Under the pieces are notes generated by a model. The model saw nothing but the letters and a program-made list of their open reading frames with translations, had not been told where the DNA came from and searched no databases. Source: Methanothrix harundinacea (GTDB lineage Archaea > Halobacteriota > Methanosarcinia > Methanotrichales > Methanotrichaceae). Taken from it: a DNA stretch of 64,000 nt. Every line of letters begins with the position of its first letter. The stretch's first letter is position 1. Of the stretch, positions 15,386 through 24,379 are shown in pieces. The stretch lies in the NCBI GenBank assembly GCA_002506535.1, contig DAXT01000018.1, forward strand, positions 62,001 to 126,000, in the 5' to 3' direction. Position numbers and translations under genes: made by a program.

Positions 15386-15655
15386 ATCTCATCCTTTAGA
15401 GGGCGGTGGTACAAATAACCTCTCAATCTTTTGATGCGATGGTGGGGGAAGAACGCCTCGGCGCTGGTGGTGACCGGCGGCCCTGGGCGCGGGTGGCCGT
15501 ACGGCGCCGAAGGCGGCCGAGGCGATCCGCTGCCCTGCTCGGCTGAGGGCCTGGAGTGCGGTGATGGGGGAATTCGGGCGCCTGTTCGCTATGGTGTGAG
15601 CGAATGCCGTATGAACATAGCAGAAGCGAAAAAGTGGAAAATAATATATGTTATA
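15386..15655. other. Intergenic region, GC-rich then AT-rich
   Basis: About 270 bases. The first 200 are GC-rich with no convincing gene. At about 15620 composition switches abruptly to AT-rich, marking the edge of the insert that carries the next two genes. No attachment-site repeat was found by eye. Confidence 0.4.
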
Positions 15656-16291
15656 TTATTCAGATGGACTGCCAATTTCACCAAGTTCTTTGATGATCAT
15701 TTTTAAAAGTTGTATTGAGATTCGTGCCAAATGTTCAATTTGATTTAATTTTATTTCTTCTCTAATCTCGACTGAAGGATGGATTATATTACGATAATCA
15801 GTTATATCTCGCGCTTTGCGTTTAATCGCATCATTAATTATGTTCAGATCTTTTGAGACTGTTATCATATCTCCAAGGGACCACCAACCCATTTCAAGGT
15901 TTAATTTATCTGGCTTACTTTGGTTTATTTCTTTATATCTTTTATTGGCATCACCTTCGTTTTTCCATAATTCATGATATAAAAGTAATTCTGTAATACT
16001 TCCACAGAATAATAAGGTTGCCTTATATGCCCCGTAACGTGTGCACTTATTAACCTCCTCAATATCTCTAGCTAAAATTAAACCCAAGTTGTCCTCGCCA
16101 ATCATCTGTAGAATCTTTTTAATTTCATCATTGTTAAAGGTGTCTGACTTTGAATCACCAGACGAAGTTGATACCATTTGATAAAACTTTGCTGCCGCAT
16201 TGGGGTCCTTGCCTTCTATTTTGGTCAAGGCACCCGTCTCACCAAAATGTGCTGTGAATAATGTATCGGTCGGGTCTCGATGGTCATTCAT
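15656..16291 (-). CDS. AT-rich hypothetical protein, possible HEPN-like helical protein
   Basis: A 211-residue, mostly helical cytoplasmic protein with no signal peptide. The C-terminal part KARDITDYRNIIHPSVEIRE contains the RN-x-x-HP motif seen in many helical proteins of defence and toxin contexts, but the spacing is not a clear HEPN Rx4-6H. Codon use is strikingly AT-rich (AAA, ATT, GAT) compared with flanking genes. It forms a two-gene unit with the DUF3467-like gene 16 bp upstream. Horizontal acquisition is likely; function unknown. Confidence 0.65.
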   Translation of the reverse strand: MNDHRDPTDTLFTAHFGETGALTKIEGKDPNAAAKFYQMVSTSSGDSKSDTFNNDEIKKILQMIGEDNLGLILARDIEEVNKCTRYGAYKATLLFCGSITELLLYHELWKNEGDANKRYKEINQSKPDKLNLEMGWWSLGDMITVSKDLNIINDAIKRKARDITDYRNIIHPSVEIREEIKLNQIEHLARISIQLLKMIIKELGEIGSPSE

Positions 16292-16307
16292 ACCTATTCA
16301 CCAATTA

Positions 16308-16640
16308 TCACAGCTCAGTTAAGTCCTTCTTACCCGCATAAATCTCATGACCCATCTCTTTCTCATATGACTCCAGATGTCCCAGAATCCAGTCTGCTAA
16401 TTGCTTTGCCGACGCATACGATAATATGACAGAAGAGTTTATAGTTCTTCTTTCATAATATTCCCCGTTTTCGTCCTGCGCTAATCCACCATCATAGAAA
16501 TTAATCCTAAAATCGTATGGCCCGTTGGGCCCACCGAAAGCCCCAGTGGCATAAATTACTGAGTAATTTGGATCTTTTTCTTTTTTCACCTTATCCACAA
16601 TGATTTTTTCGCCCTTCTCTGTAGCTACAACATACGCCAT
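16308..16640 (-). CDS. DUF3467-like small protein
   Basis: A 110-residue protein. The pattern YSVIYATGAFG, PYDFRINFYDG, then SSVILSYASAKQLADWIL and SYEKEMGHEI resembles the DUF3467 family of bacterial and archaeal proteins of unknown role. It is AT-rich like the following gene and shares its strand, so both likely arrived together. Nothing in the sequence indicates an enzyme activity. Confidence 0.6.
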   Translation of the reverse strand: MAYVVATEKGEKIIVDKVKKEKDPNYSVIYATGAFGGPNGPYDFRINFYDGGLAQDENGEYYERRTINSSVILSYASAKQLADWILGHLESYEKEMGHEIYAGKKDLTEL

Positions 16641-16994
16641 GTCTACTCATATATTATGATCTTATATAAATGCTTAGTCATATTCTTAAATGTAGTTTGT
16701 TTAAACTCAGAACATTACCCTCGATGTATTATATTTTTCTATTTAGTTACTTTTGTCGCCCACCCACATTGAGATAAGATCATTATCCGCCCAGGAACAC
16801 AGAGGCTCCATCCCCTAGGCCGAATCGAACAAGCCCTAAATCACCAGATTGTAGTTGCAGCACTTGATCAATCGGTCCGCCCTTTTCTGGGGGTGTAGTG
16901 AGAAAACGTGCCCCGGCCCGAACAGGCTGATAACACATATATTTTTACCATAAAAAGATCCAGTAACTAGATACGAATTCTCCGAGATGATCCC
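16641..16994. other. Intergenic region upstream of the P-type ATPase
   Basis: About 350 bases, AT-rich at both ends. TATA-like ACATATATTTTTACC at about 16935-16949 could drive the ATPase, about 50 bases before its ATG. AT-rich sequence near 16640-16680 would serve the minus-strand DUF3467-like gene. No small gene or RNA was recognised between them. Confidence 0.45.
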
Positions 16995-19679
16995 ATGAGC
17001 GACCCCTGGCACACCCTCACCGCTGACGAGACCCTGGAAAAGCTCGCCTCCAACAGAGAAGGCCTCTCCTCCGACGAGGCCGCGCGGAGGCTCTCCGAGC
17101 ATGGCGCAAACCAGCTGGAGGAGTTCTACAAGCCCTCCAAGCTCAGGTTATTCCTCCGCCAGTTCGAGAACTACCTGATCATAGTCCTCATCTTCGCCGC
17201 GGCCGTATCGTGGATCGCGGGGGAGACGACGAACGCCTACGCCATCTTCGGGATCATCTTCTTCATATCCCTCGTCGGCTTCTTCCAGGAGTACAGGGCG
17301 GAGCGGGCGATGGATGCCCTCCGGGAGATGGTGGCCCCGGAGGCGAACGTCCTGCGGTCCGGGAAGATGACCCGGATCCCCGTCAGGGAGCTGGTCGCCG
17401 GGGACGTGGTATACCTGGAGGCGGGAGACAAGGTCCCCGCCGACGGTCGGGTGATCGAGGAGACGTCGCTCCAGGTCGTCGAGTCGTCCCTCACCGGGGA
17501 GTCGGTCCCGGAAGATAAGTCTGTGGAGGCGGTGGCCGAAGAGGCCCCCCTCGCCGACCGGACGGACATGGTCTACATGGGGACGATCGTCGTCTACGGC
17601 AACTGCATGGCCGCCGTCACGGCGACGGGGACGAGGACAGAGCTCGGCCGGATCTCGGGGCTCGTCCAGAGGAAGCCCGAGGACCCGCCGATAAAGATCA
17701 AGTTCCAGCATCTGGCAAAGCAGCTAGCCGTCGTCGTCCTCACCGCCTGCGCCATCATCTTCGCCGTGGAGGTGAACCGGGGCGCTCCGGTTCTGGAGAC
17801 TCTGATCATCGCTACCGCTCTGGCCGTCGCCGCCATCCCCACGGCCCTCCCCTTCATCACGACGATCACCCTCGCCTACGGAACCCAGATCATGGCGGGG
17901 AAGAACGCCATCATCCGCCGCCTCCCCGCCGTCGAAACCCTCGGCTCGACGACGGTGATCTGCACCGACAAGACCGGGACCCTCACCCGGGGGGAGATGA
18001 TGGTCCGGAAGATCTGGACGACCCGGGAAGTGGAGGTGACCGGGACCGGCTACGACCCCGCTGGCTCCTTCCTCCAGGAGGGCGAAGATCTGAACCCCAA
18101 GGAGGATAAACACCTCTCTGCCCTCCTCGTCGCCGGGGCCCTCGCCAACAACTCCAGGCTCGAGGAGGGGCCCGACGGATGGCAGGTGATCGGAGACCCC
18201 ACCGAGGGGGCGCTGATCGTCGCCGCCTCGAAGGGGGACCTCCTCGACTACGTCGAGGGGTGGTACCTCGAAGAGGTGGTGGAGCTTCCCTTCGACTCGG
18301 AGATGAGGAGGATGACCACCGTCCATCGATCCTCCGATGGGCTCACCGTCTCGATGAAAGGGGCCCCCGAGACGGTCCTCGCCTTCTGCGCCCGGATCAT
18401 GCGGGACGGCTCCGAGGATCCGATCACCTCCGAGGACCGTCTGATCGCCTCGAAGGCCGCCGACGAGATGGCGGGCCAGGGCCTGCGGATCCTGGCTTTT
18501 GCCAGCAAAGAGATGGATGCGGGGTCGAGCCTCGAACGGGAAGGGGTGGAGAGAGACCTCACCTTTTTGGGGCTTGTGGGGATGATGGACCCGCCCCGGG
18601 AGGAGGCGAAGGAGGCGATCAAGGTCTGCGAGGCGGCCGGGATCAGGGCGGTGATGATCACCGGCGATCACAAGCTCACCGCCTCCGCCATCGGCCGAGA
18701 GCTGGGCATCTTGAATGAGGGCGGCCGGGTCCTGGAGGGGACGCAGCTGGACGAGATGACCGCAGAAGAGCTCGCCGAGGTGATCGAGGAGGTCTCGATC
18801 TTCTCCAGGACGACGGCGGAGCAGAAGGTGAGGATCGTCGAGGCCCTCCGCAAAAAGGGGCACGTCGTCGCCATGACCGGCGACGGGGTCAACGACGGAC
18901 CCGCCCTTCGTACAGCAGACATCGGGATCGCCATGGGAAAGACCGGTACGGAGGTCTCCAAGGAGGCCTCGGATATGGTCATCGCCGACGACAACTTCGC
19001 CACCATCGTGGCGGCGGTGGAAGAGGGAAGGAGGATCTACTCCAACATCAGGAAGGCCTCATCCTACCTATTATCCTGCAACTTCGCCGAGGTGATGACT
19101 ATATTCATCGGCGTCATGCTGGGGCTGCCCGTACCCCTCATCGCCCTCCAGATCCTCTGGATCAACATCGTAACCGACGAGTTTCCGGCCATAGGCCTCG
19201 GCGTCGAGCCGGCTCACTCCGACCTGATGAAAAATAAGCCCAGAGACCCGACGGAGCCGATCCTGACCAGGGGGCTCTTCCTCTACACCCTGGGGATATC
19301 AACGGTCATCTTCATCGGGACCCTAGGGCTTTACGCCAACGCCCTCCGGGGCGGCCTTTCCATCGAGGAGGCGAGGACGACGGCATTCGCATCCCTGGTG
19401 ATCTTCGAGATCTACAACGCCTACAACAGCCGATCCCTCCAGACCTCCTTCTTCAAGATGGACCCGAGGACGAACGGAAAGCTGATATTGGGACTTGCCG
19501 CGTCCCTCGTAGCCCTTCTCCTGGCGATATACCACCCCTTCATGCAGAGGCTCTTCGAGACCGCCCCCCTCGATGCCGAGAGCTGGGCTGCCATCGTTGT
19601 CGCGGCCTCAGCCGTGGTGGTGGTGGCGGAGATCTTCAAGTGGACGGAGCTTCCTGAGAGGAGCGGCCGCACCGACTGA
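16995..19679 (+). CDS. P-type cation-transporting ATPase (P2/P3-like)
   Basis: An 894-residue membrane pump. The order of domains is normal: N-terminal cation-ATPase domain (HTLTADETLEKL), actuator with SLTGES near 170, phosphorylation site CTDKTGTLTRGE with Asp325, nucleotide domain with MKGAPETV, hinge MTGDGVNDGPAL, and six C-terminal helices. The membrane ion site differs from Ca2+ pumps: helix 4 reads IPTALP (Thr283 instead of Glu), and helix 6 reads NIVTDEFPA with Glu729 after the conserved Asp728. Proton or another monovalent or divalent ion is possible. It stands alone, with no regulator gene beside it. Confidence 0.92.
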   Translation: MSDPWHTLTADETLEKLASNREGLSSDEAARRLSEHGANQLEEFYKPSKLRLFLRQFENYLIIVLIFAAAVSWIAGETTNAYAIFGIIFFISLVGFFQEYRAERAMDALREMVAPEANVLRSGKMTRIPVRELVAGDVVYLEAGDKVPADGRVIEETSLQVVESSLTGESVPEDKSVEAVAEEAPLADRTDMVYMGTIVVYGNCMAAVTATGTRTELGRISGLVQRKPEDPPIKIKFQHLAKQLAVVVLTACAIIFAVEVNRGAPVLETLIIATALAVAAIPTALPFITTITLAYGTQIMAGKNAIIRRLPAVETLGSTTVICTDKTGTLTRGEMMVRKIWTTREVEVTGTGYDPAGSFLQEGEDLNPKEDKHLSALLVAGALANNSRLEEGPDGWQVIGDPTEGALIVAASKGDLLDYVEGWYLEEVVELPFDSEMRRMTTVHRSSDGLTVSMKGAPETVLAFCARIMRDGSEDPITSEDRLIASKAADEMAGQGLRILAFASKEMDAGSSLEREGVERDLTFLGLVGMMDPPREEAKEAIKVCEAAGIRAVMITGDHKLTASAIGRELGILNEGGRVLEGTQLDEMTAEELAEVIEEVSIFSRTTAEQKVRIVEALRKKGHVVAMTGDGVNDGPALRTADIGIAMGKTGTEVSKEASDMVIADDNFATIVAAVEEGRRIYSNIRKASSYLLSCNFAEVMTIFIGVMLGLPVPLIALQILWINIVTDEFPAIGLGVEPAHSDLMKNKPRDPTEPILTRGLFLYTLGISTVIFIGTLGLYANALRGGLSIEEARTTAFASLVIFEIYNAYNSRSLQTSFFKMDPRTNGKLILGLAASLVALLLAIYHPFMQRLFETAPLDAESWAAIVVAASAVVVVAEIFKWTELPERSGRTD

Positions 19680-19762
19680 GGTCCCGGTCCCTGCGATAGA
19701 GGTGGGGTCCCTGAGGTCGTCGGGAGTAGAAAGGGGGCGGGAGTTGAGGCGGGGAGAGGGCG

Positions 19763-20197
19763 TTATAGAGGAGGAGAAGAGGCCCCGGGGGATGGGGAGA
19801 AGAGGTAGAACCTCGCCTCGCCGGAGTTTACGAGGGTCCGGCGAAATCCCGGGATCGTGGCCACCTCGTCGACCAGGGGCCTTACGATCACCTCGGCCCC
19901 GATCCCTCGGGCCACCCTCCCCATGGCGAGCTGCATCTCCAGGGGCGGCCTTATGGAGTAGAGGAGGGAGGCGCCCCGGTAAAAGTCCAGGCGCGCAGAG
20001 AATATATCGTCTGCAACGACGGCGAGCCCTCCGACGGTCCGGGCCGTTTTATCGGTGGCGACGACCTCCATTTTAGGGATGAGGAGGAGGGCGACCTCGG
20101 GGGCGGCGCCCACCCCCACCTCCACCACCTTCCCCGAGTACCGGGCGAGGATGAACCGGGCGAGGTCAGCCCCGCCCCTGATATACTGATCCGACAT
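19763..20197 (-). CDS. UPF0146 family protein
   Basis: A 144-residue archaeal protein. Its start, YSGKVVEVGVGAAPEVALLL followed by VVATDKTA and VADDIFSA, resembles a shortened Rossmann methyltransferase core, and matches the UPF0146 family of unknown function. It follows thi4 on the minus strand by 11 bp and is probably cotranscribed with it. The C-terminus is Ser/Pro-rich and lies beside a GC-rich stretch that holds no gene. Confidence 0.8.
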   Translation of the reverse strand: MSDQYIRGGADLARFILARYSGKVVEVGVGAAPEVALLLIPKMEVVATDKTARTVGGLAVVADDIFSARLDFYRGASLLYSIRPPLEMQLAMGRVARGIGAEVIVRPLVDEVATIPGFRRTLVNSGEARFYLFSPSPGASSPPL

Positions 20198-20208
20198 CTA
20201 TCTCGACT

Positions 20209-20988
20209 TTACAGCCCCAGCTTCTCCAGGGCGATCATCGCCGCCTTCTCTCCGGAGAGGAGCATCCCGCCGAAGATGGGACCCATCCGGGGGCCTCCGG
20301 CGACGGCCGTCGCCGCCATCCCCGCGGCTATGAGGCCGGGGTAGACCTCCTGGGTCACCTCGACGACGGTCCTCTCCCCGACGTCGGCCCACATCGGCCT
20401 CTCGCCGGGGACCCCCAGAGACCCGACCATCGCTCCGGGGATCTTCCTCTGGACTACCTTGCAGACGCTGGCGTCGTGGCCGGTCCCGTCAATGACGACC
20501 TTCGCCCGTATCGAGAGGGGGTCGACGTGGAGGTGGGTCCTCGCCACCGCCTCCCAGTTGATGACGAGGCCTGCGACCCGCTCGTCTTCCCGGATCATGA
20601 CGTCCTCGACGGCGACGAGGTTTATGATCTCGGCCCCGGCGTCTATCACCCCGGCCGTCAGCTTCGCCACCGTCTCGATGGAGCTGGCGACGTAGTAGCC
20701 CTCTTCGTACTCCCGGTACCAGACCCCGAACTCGTCGAGGATCCTGCACCCCTCCTTCTGGACGACGATCCGGGGGAACATCATCCCCCCTCCCCAGATC
20801 CCTCCGCCTACGGAGAGGTTCCTCTCGAAGACGACGGTCTTGGCGTCGGCCTCGGCGAGCTTCTTTGCCGCCACCAGGTTGGCGGGGCCAGCGCCCACCA
20901 GGGCGACGTCGACGTCGGTGTACTTCAGGAAGGCCTCTATGTAGGATTCGACTATCGCCTTTGTGATCGTGATTTCATCAAGCGCCAT
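20209..20988 (-). CDS. thi4: Thiazole synthase, archaeal Thi4
   Basis: A 259-residue enzyme making the thiazole half of thiamine from NAD, glycine and a sulfur source. The dinucleotide-binding loop VALVGAGPANLVAAKKL is at about 28-44, followed by FERNLSVGGGIWGGGMM. Where yeast Thi4 gives up the sulfur of an active-site cysteine, this protein reads THLHVDPLSI with histidine. By analogy with characterised archaeal enzymes it should be a true catalyst that uses sulfide. The C-terminus GPRMGPIFGGMLLSGEKAA is typical. It leads a two-gene unit with the UPF0146 gene. Confidence 0.93.
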   Translation of the reverse strand: MALDEITITKAIVESYIEAFLKYTDVDVALVGAGPANLVAAKKLAEADAKTVVFERNLSVGGGIWGGGMMFPRIVVQKEGCRILDEFGVWYREYEEGYYVASSIETVAKLTAGVIDAGAEIINLVAVEDVMIREDERVAGLVINWEAVARTHLHVDPLSIRAKVVIDGTGHDASVCKVVQRKIPGAMVGSLGVPGERPMWADVGERTVVEVTQEVYPGLIAAGMAATAVAGGPRMGPIFGGMLLSGEKAAMIALEKLGL

Positions 20989-21141
20989 GGATGTGGCGTG
21001 GTCTCGATCGATGATAAAGATATCCTTCCTGGAAATTGTTATCTACCCTGCGACCATCTCAATTCTCCTCCAGAAGGTTTCGATACGGGATCGTTCCTGA
21101 GGCAGAGCGGCCTGCCCGAACCTGGACCCGGAGGTGGATCG

Positions 21142-22179
21142 TTGGAGCTTATATCGAAGAGAGGCAAGAGGTCGGAGGAGATGAGCTACTCGTACGACGG
21201 CGAGGAGTTCGGCGACCCCAGAATCCTGGCGGTAGGGTGCGGCGACGCCGGCTGCAGGATAGTGACGAGGCTCGCCTATATGGGACAATCCGGCGCCGAG
21301 ACCCTGGCCGCGGACACCGACCGGAGCCGGCTGGGCGGGACTAAAGCCGACGGGAAGATCCTCATGGGGGATGGGGTCGCCGGCAGCGGAGGCGCCGGAG
21401 GCGACCCCGGCCCCGGAAGGAGTGAGGTGGATAGGTCGAGGCGGGCTCTGGAGGAGGCCCTCGAGGGCGCCGACCTCGTCTTCGTCCTCGCGGGCCTCGG
21501 GGACGGCGCCGGAGGAGGAGCGGCTGCCGCCATATGCGAGACGGCAAGAGATCTGGGTGCTACGACGGTTGCGATATTCGCCCTCCCAGCCGGATCAGAT
21601 GATGGGGGTGACGGGAGGCTGTCGGTGGCCCTTCCGGATACCGAAGCGCTGGCTAAGTCGGCAGATACCCTCATACTCCTGGACGCCGGAAAAGTCCTTC
21701 AGATGGCGCCGGACCTATCGATCGACCAGGCCCTCTCGGTGATCGACCAGCTGGTGGCCGAGATCGTCAAGGGGATCGCCGAGACGGTGAAGGAGACATC
21801 TCTTATAAACCTCGACTACGCCGACTTGAAGACGATCGTATCGAGGGGCGGCCTCTCGGCGGTCCTGGTGGGGGAGTCCGATTCGAAGGAAGGTCCCGGG
21901 GAGATAGTCGGTTCGGCTTTGACCTCTCCCCTCGCCGACCTGGATATAGAAGGAGCCACCGGCTGCCTCCTCCATATCACGGGAGGCTTCGACCTCACCC
22001 TCAGGAAGGCGGCGGGGATCGCCTCCGTTCTCACAGGTCTGATGGGACAGGAAGCTAACGTCATCTGGGGGGCGAGGGTGAAGGAGGGGTTTGAAGGAAA
22101 GATACGCATCCTGGCGATATTGACGGGGGCGGGCATTCCATCAGCCTCAATTCGGCAGGAGATACCCCCGGGTCCATAA
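21142..22179 (+). CDS. Divergent FtsZ-family paralog with altered GTP signature (TTG start)
   Basis: I take the TTG at 21142 as start, since GGAGGTG lies 5 bases upstream; the ATG at 21181 has its purine run too close. The 345-residue protein aligns with FtsZ: ILAVGCGDAGCRIVTRLAYM at the N-terminus, Asp-containing AADTDRSRL, and the synergy loop NLDYADLKTIVSRGGLSAVL. The tubulin signature, GGGTGTG in FtsZ, is GDGAGGG here (residues 120-126). GTP hydrolysis may therefore be weak or absent, and it could modulate a canonical FtsZ. The gene is convergent with ubiD and divergent from thi4. Confidence 0.8.
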   Translation: MELISKRGKRSEEMSYSYDGEEFGDPRILAVGCGDAGCRIVTRLAYMGQSGAETLAADTDRSRLGGTKADGKILMGDGVAGSGGAGGDPGPGRSEVDRSRRALEEALEGADLVFVLAGLGDGAGGGAAAAICETARDLGATTVAIFALPAGSDDGGDGRLSVALPDTEALAKSADTLILLDAGKVLQMAPDLSIDQALSVIDQLVAEIVKGIAETVKETSLINLDYADLKTIVSRGGLSAVLVGESDSKEGPGEIVGSALTSPLADLDIEGATGCLLHITGGFDLTLRKAAGIASVLTGLMGQEANVIWGARVKEGFEGKIRILAILTGAGIPSASIRQEIPPGP

Positions 22180-22198
22180 GCTCTATGGCGGCACGGCT

Positions 22199-23461
22199 TC
22201 AAGGCGGCATCTGGGGCCTGATCCTGAGGAACTTCTCCTCCTCCCCCAGGGTCATGGTGGCGTCGATCCCCATCTTGGTGGTGATCCCGTCGGCGGACCG
22301 GGGGTCTAGGGTGCTCCCCCGAACGTTGGGATATATGACGGCGTCCTCGTCCCCCTTCACCCTGGTAGATATGGCGTACTCCAGGTCCAGGGGGTTGTAG
22401 ACGTCTATGTCTCCGTCGACGACGATGACGTGTTTGAGGCTCTTGTGAGCCTCGAAGGCGGCGTCGATCACCTTTCGGGGCTCGGCCTCGTCCCTCTTTC
22501 TGATCTGGACGACGGCGTGGAGGTATGAGCACCCCCCCTCCGTCAGAAGGACGTTTCTGACATCGGCGACCCTGGAGGCCGCCCTGAATATCAGCGGCTC
22601 GTAGGGGACGCCCATCAGCATCTTGTGCTCCCCCGCCGAGGGGAGGAGCCCGTGGTAGATGGGGACCTCTCTTGTCATCATCTTAGTCAGGTGGATCACC
22701 GGCTCCATCCTGGGGAAGTCCCTCGTCCCGGTGATGTCGACGAAGGGCCCCTCCTTTGCCCTCTCGCCGTCGATGTAACCCTCCAAGACGATCTCGGCGT
22801 GGGGGACGAAGACGCCGTTGTCGAGGGGGACGAGCTCGACGGGGTCTCCGGATAGGGCGCTGGCGTACTGAAACTCCATCCCCGGGGGGACCCTGGTGCT
22901 GGCGGCGATCATGACGACGGGATCGACACCTATGACGATCCCCACGGGGAGCCTCTCCCCGGCGGCGAGGGCCTCCTGGAGGAGCATGTGGGTATGCCTT
23001 CCGGGAACGAGCCGGGCTGCGACTCTGTCTTTTCCGATGACCATCATCCGGTGGACGGCAGCGTTGGTCTTTCCGCCGAAGGCGGATACCACTATCCCAG
23101 AGGTGATGTAAGGGCCCCCGTCACCCCGAAAGTGGGTGAGGATGGGGAGGCTCGATAGGTCGGGGTCGGAGACGACCTCCATGAAGGAGGATGAGTCCAC
23201 CTCCCGGATCCAGCCGCCCTCAAGGTCGATCCCGGCGAGGTCTCTAGCCATATCCTCCCTTGAGATCGATAGCGCTCTCGCCAGAAGGTCCCGGGTAGCC
23301 AGGAGGTTCATGCAGCACTTTTTGCCGTCGACGTTGTTGTATAGGACGGGACCGGCTCCTACTGAGAGGGCGGAAGCCTCCAGCACCGGCGATACGGGGC
23401 GGTCCACCTCCTCCAGGAGGCCTGCCTCCTGAAGCTCGTGGAGGAAACCTCTGAAGCTCAT
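22199..23461 (-). CDS. UbiD-family decarboxylase, probably of the archaeal mevalonate pathway
   Basis: A 420-residue protein of the UbiD family, which needs prenylated FMN. Conserved stretches include VVSAFGGKTNAAVHRMMVIG, PVGIVIGVDPVVMIAAST, and EGPFVDITGTRDF with the acidic residues of the active site. Archaeal members of this size are the phosphomevalonate-pathway decarboxylase that yields isopentenyl phosphate from anhydromevalonate phosphate. The flavin prenyltransferase UbiX is not in the window. It follows the DUF1614 gene by 40 bp on the same strand. Confidence 0.85.
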   Translation of the reverse strand: MSFRGFLHELQEAGLLEEVDRPVSPVLEASALSVGAGPVLYNNVDGKKCCMNLLATRDLLARALSISREDMARDLAGIDLEGGWIREVDSSSFMEVVSDPDLSSLPILTHFRGDGGPYITSGIVVSAFGGKTNAAVHRMMVIGKDRVAARLVPGRHTHMLLQEALAAGERLPVGIVIGVDPVVMIAASTRVPPGMEFQYASALSGDPVELVPLDNGVFVPHAEIVLEGYIDGERAKEGPFVDITGTRDFPRMEPVIHLTKMMTREVPIYHGLLPSAGEHKMLMGVPYEPLIFRAASRVADVRNVLLTEGGCSYLHAVVQIRKRDEAEPRKVIDAAFEAHKSLKHVIVVDGDIDVYNPLDLEYAISTRVKGDEDAVIYPNVRGSTLDPRSADGITTKMGIDATMTLGEEEKFLRIRPQMPP

Positions 23462-23501
23462 GGGTGAGGAGACGCCACCCGCCGATAAAGACCTTTCCTT
23501 C

Positions 23502-24209
23502 CTAGACCAAAAGGACCGCTATCGCCCCCGTTATGAATATCCCGTCGAAGGTCCCCGCCCCCCCGATGCTGGCCACCGGGGCCCCGAGGTCAGAGATCCG
23601 ATGGAGGTTGAGGATGTCGGCTCCTATGAGGGTCCCCAGGACCCCTCCGACGTAGGCGGTGACGAACCGGCCCTCGGGGATGGGGGAGAAGGCGGCGGCT
23701 AGGATGATGGCGGATAGGGCCGCGGCGAGGGGAGGGACGAAGAGGGGGGTCGCGATCCCCAGCCCCCCAATCGGCCTGGCGACGGTGAAGGTCACCAGGG
23801 CGACGGCAGCGGTCCCCGCCAGGGCGACGGCGGCGACCGAGGGGTAGGAGATGAGGAGGTACGCCGATACTAAGATAGGGATCAGGGCGCCTCCGACGTT
23901 GACGGCCACCACCGTCTCGTTCTTCACCGTCTTCACCACCGGGACCCGATAGACGATCCCGAAGGACCTGACGAAGGCATCCCTCACCACCGGGACCTTC
24001 GACTCTACGGTGAAGATGGGCAGGTTGATCCCGGCGCCGAGGAGGGAGGCGGCGAGGAGGAGGAGGGCGTCGGACCAGGAGAAGCCCATCTTGGTGAAGG
24101 CGGTGCTGAGGAGCCCGAAGAAGAGGAGGGCGACGGTCGCCCAGAGGACGGTGGCCAGGAGGAGGATCGCCAGGATCCCGACGGGGAGGTAGACCATCCT
24201 GTGGTTCAT
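23502..24209 (-). CDS. DUF1614 family multi-pass membrane protein
   Basis: About 235 residues from the ATG at 24209 (MNHRMVYLPVG). Upstream in-frame codons lack hydrophobic or conserved sequence. Seven or so membrane helices are predicted. The features GAGINLPIFTVESKVPVV and DLGAPVASIGGAGTFDGIF are typical of DUF1614 proteins in archaea and bacteria; function unknown. It heads a unit with the UbiD-type gene, suggesting a link to isoprenoid or lipid metabolism by position only. Confidence 0.82.
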   Translation of the reverse strand: MNHRMVYLPVGILAILLLATVLWATVALLFFGLLSTAFTKMGFSWSDALLLLAASLLGAGINLPIFTVESKVPVVRDAFVRSFGIVYRVPVVKTVKNETVVAVNVGGALIPILVSAYLLISYPSVAAVALAGTAAVALVTFTVARPIGGLGIATPLFVPPLAAALSAIILAAAFSPIPEGRFVTAYVGGVLGTLIGADILNLHRISDLGAPVASIGGAGTFDGIFITGAIAVLLV

Positions 24210-24277
24210 GAGATCAGATGGATCTTCTGAAGTATAACGTTTAGTCTGCCCCGGAGACGACGTTCCTCCGCCAGGAA

Positions 24278-24310
24278 GATGACGCACCTGGGATGATGAC
24301 GCACCTGGGA
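24278..24310. repeat. Two tandem copies of a 17-bp direct repeat between divergent genes
   Basis: GATGACGCACCTGGGA occurs at 24278-24293 and again at 24295-24310, giving a period of 17 bp. The repeat lies between the DUF1614/ubiD unit and mrp, about 70 bases from each start. It could be an operator or the scar of a slippage event. Confidence 0.6.
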
Positions 24311-24379
24311 AAAGCTAGATCTAACTCCGGATGGGATAAAGGCTGAGAAGCTCTCAGGAGAGAGTCGTCGGGAAGAGAT

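Noticed and set aside
15431..15706. 91-codon plus-strand frame
   Set aside because: It crosses from GC-rich to AT-rich DNA with abrupt change in codon use and has no ribosome site or family pattern.
17724..18863. 379-codon open frame antisense to the P-type ATPase
   Set aside because: No ribosome site or known motif; composition is that of a shadow frame, and the ATPase is certain.
20476..21141. Long N-terminal extension of the FtsZ paralog
   Set aside because: It lies over thi4 on the opposite strand and has no homology; a strong ribosome site supports the TTG at 21142.
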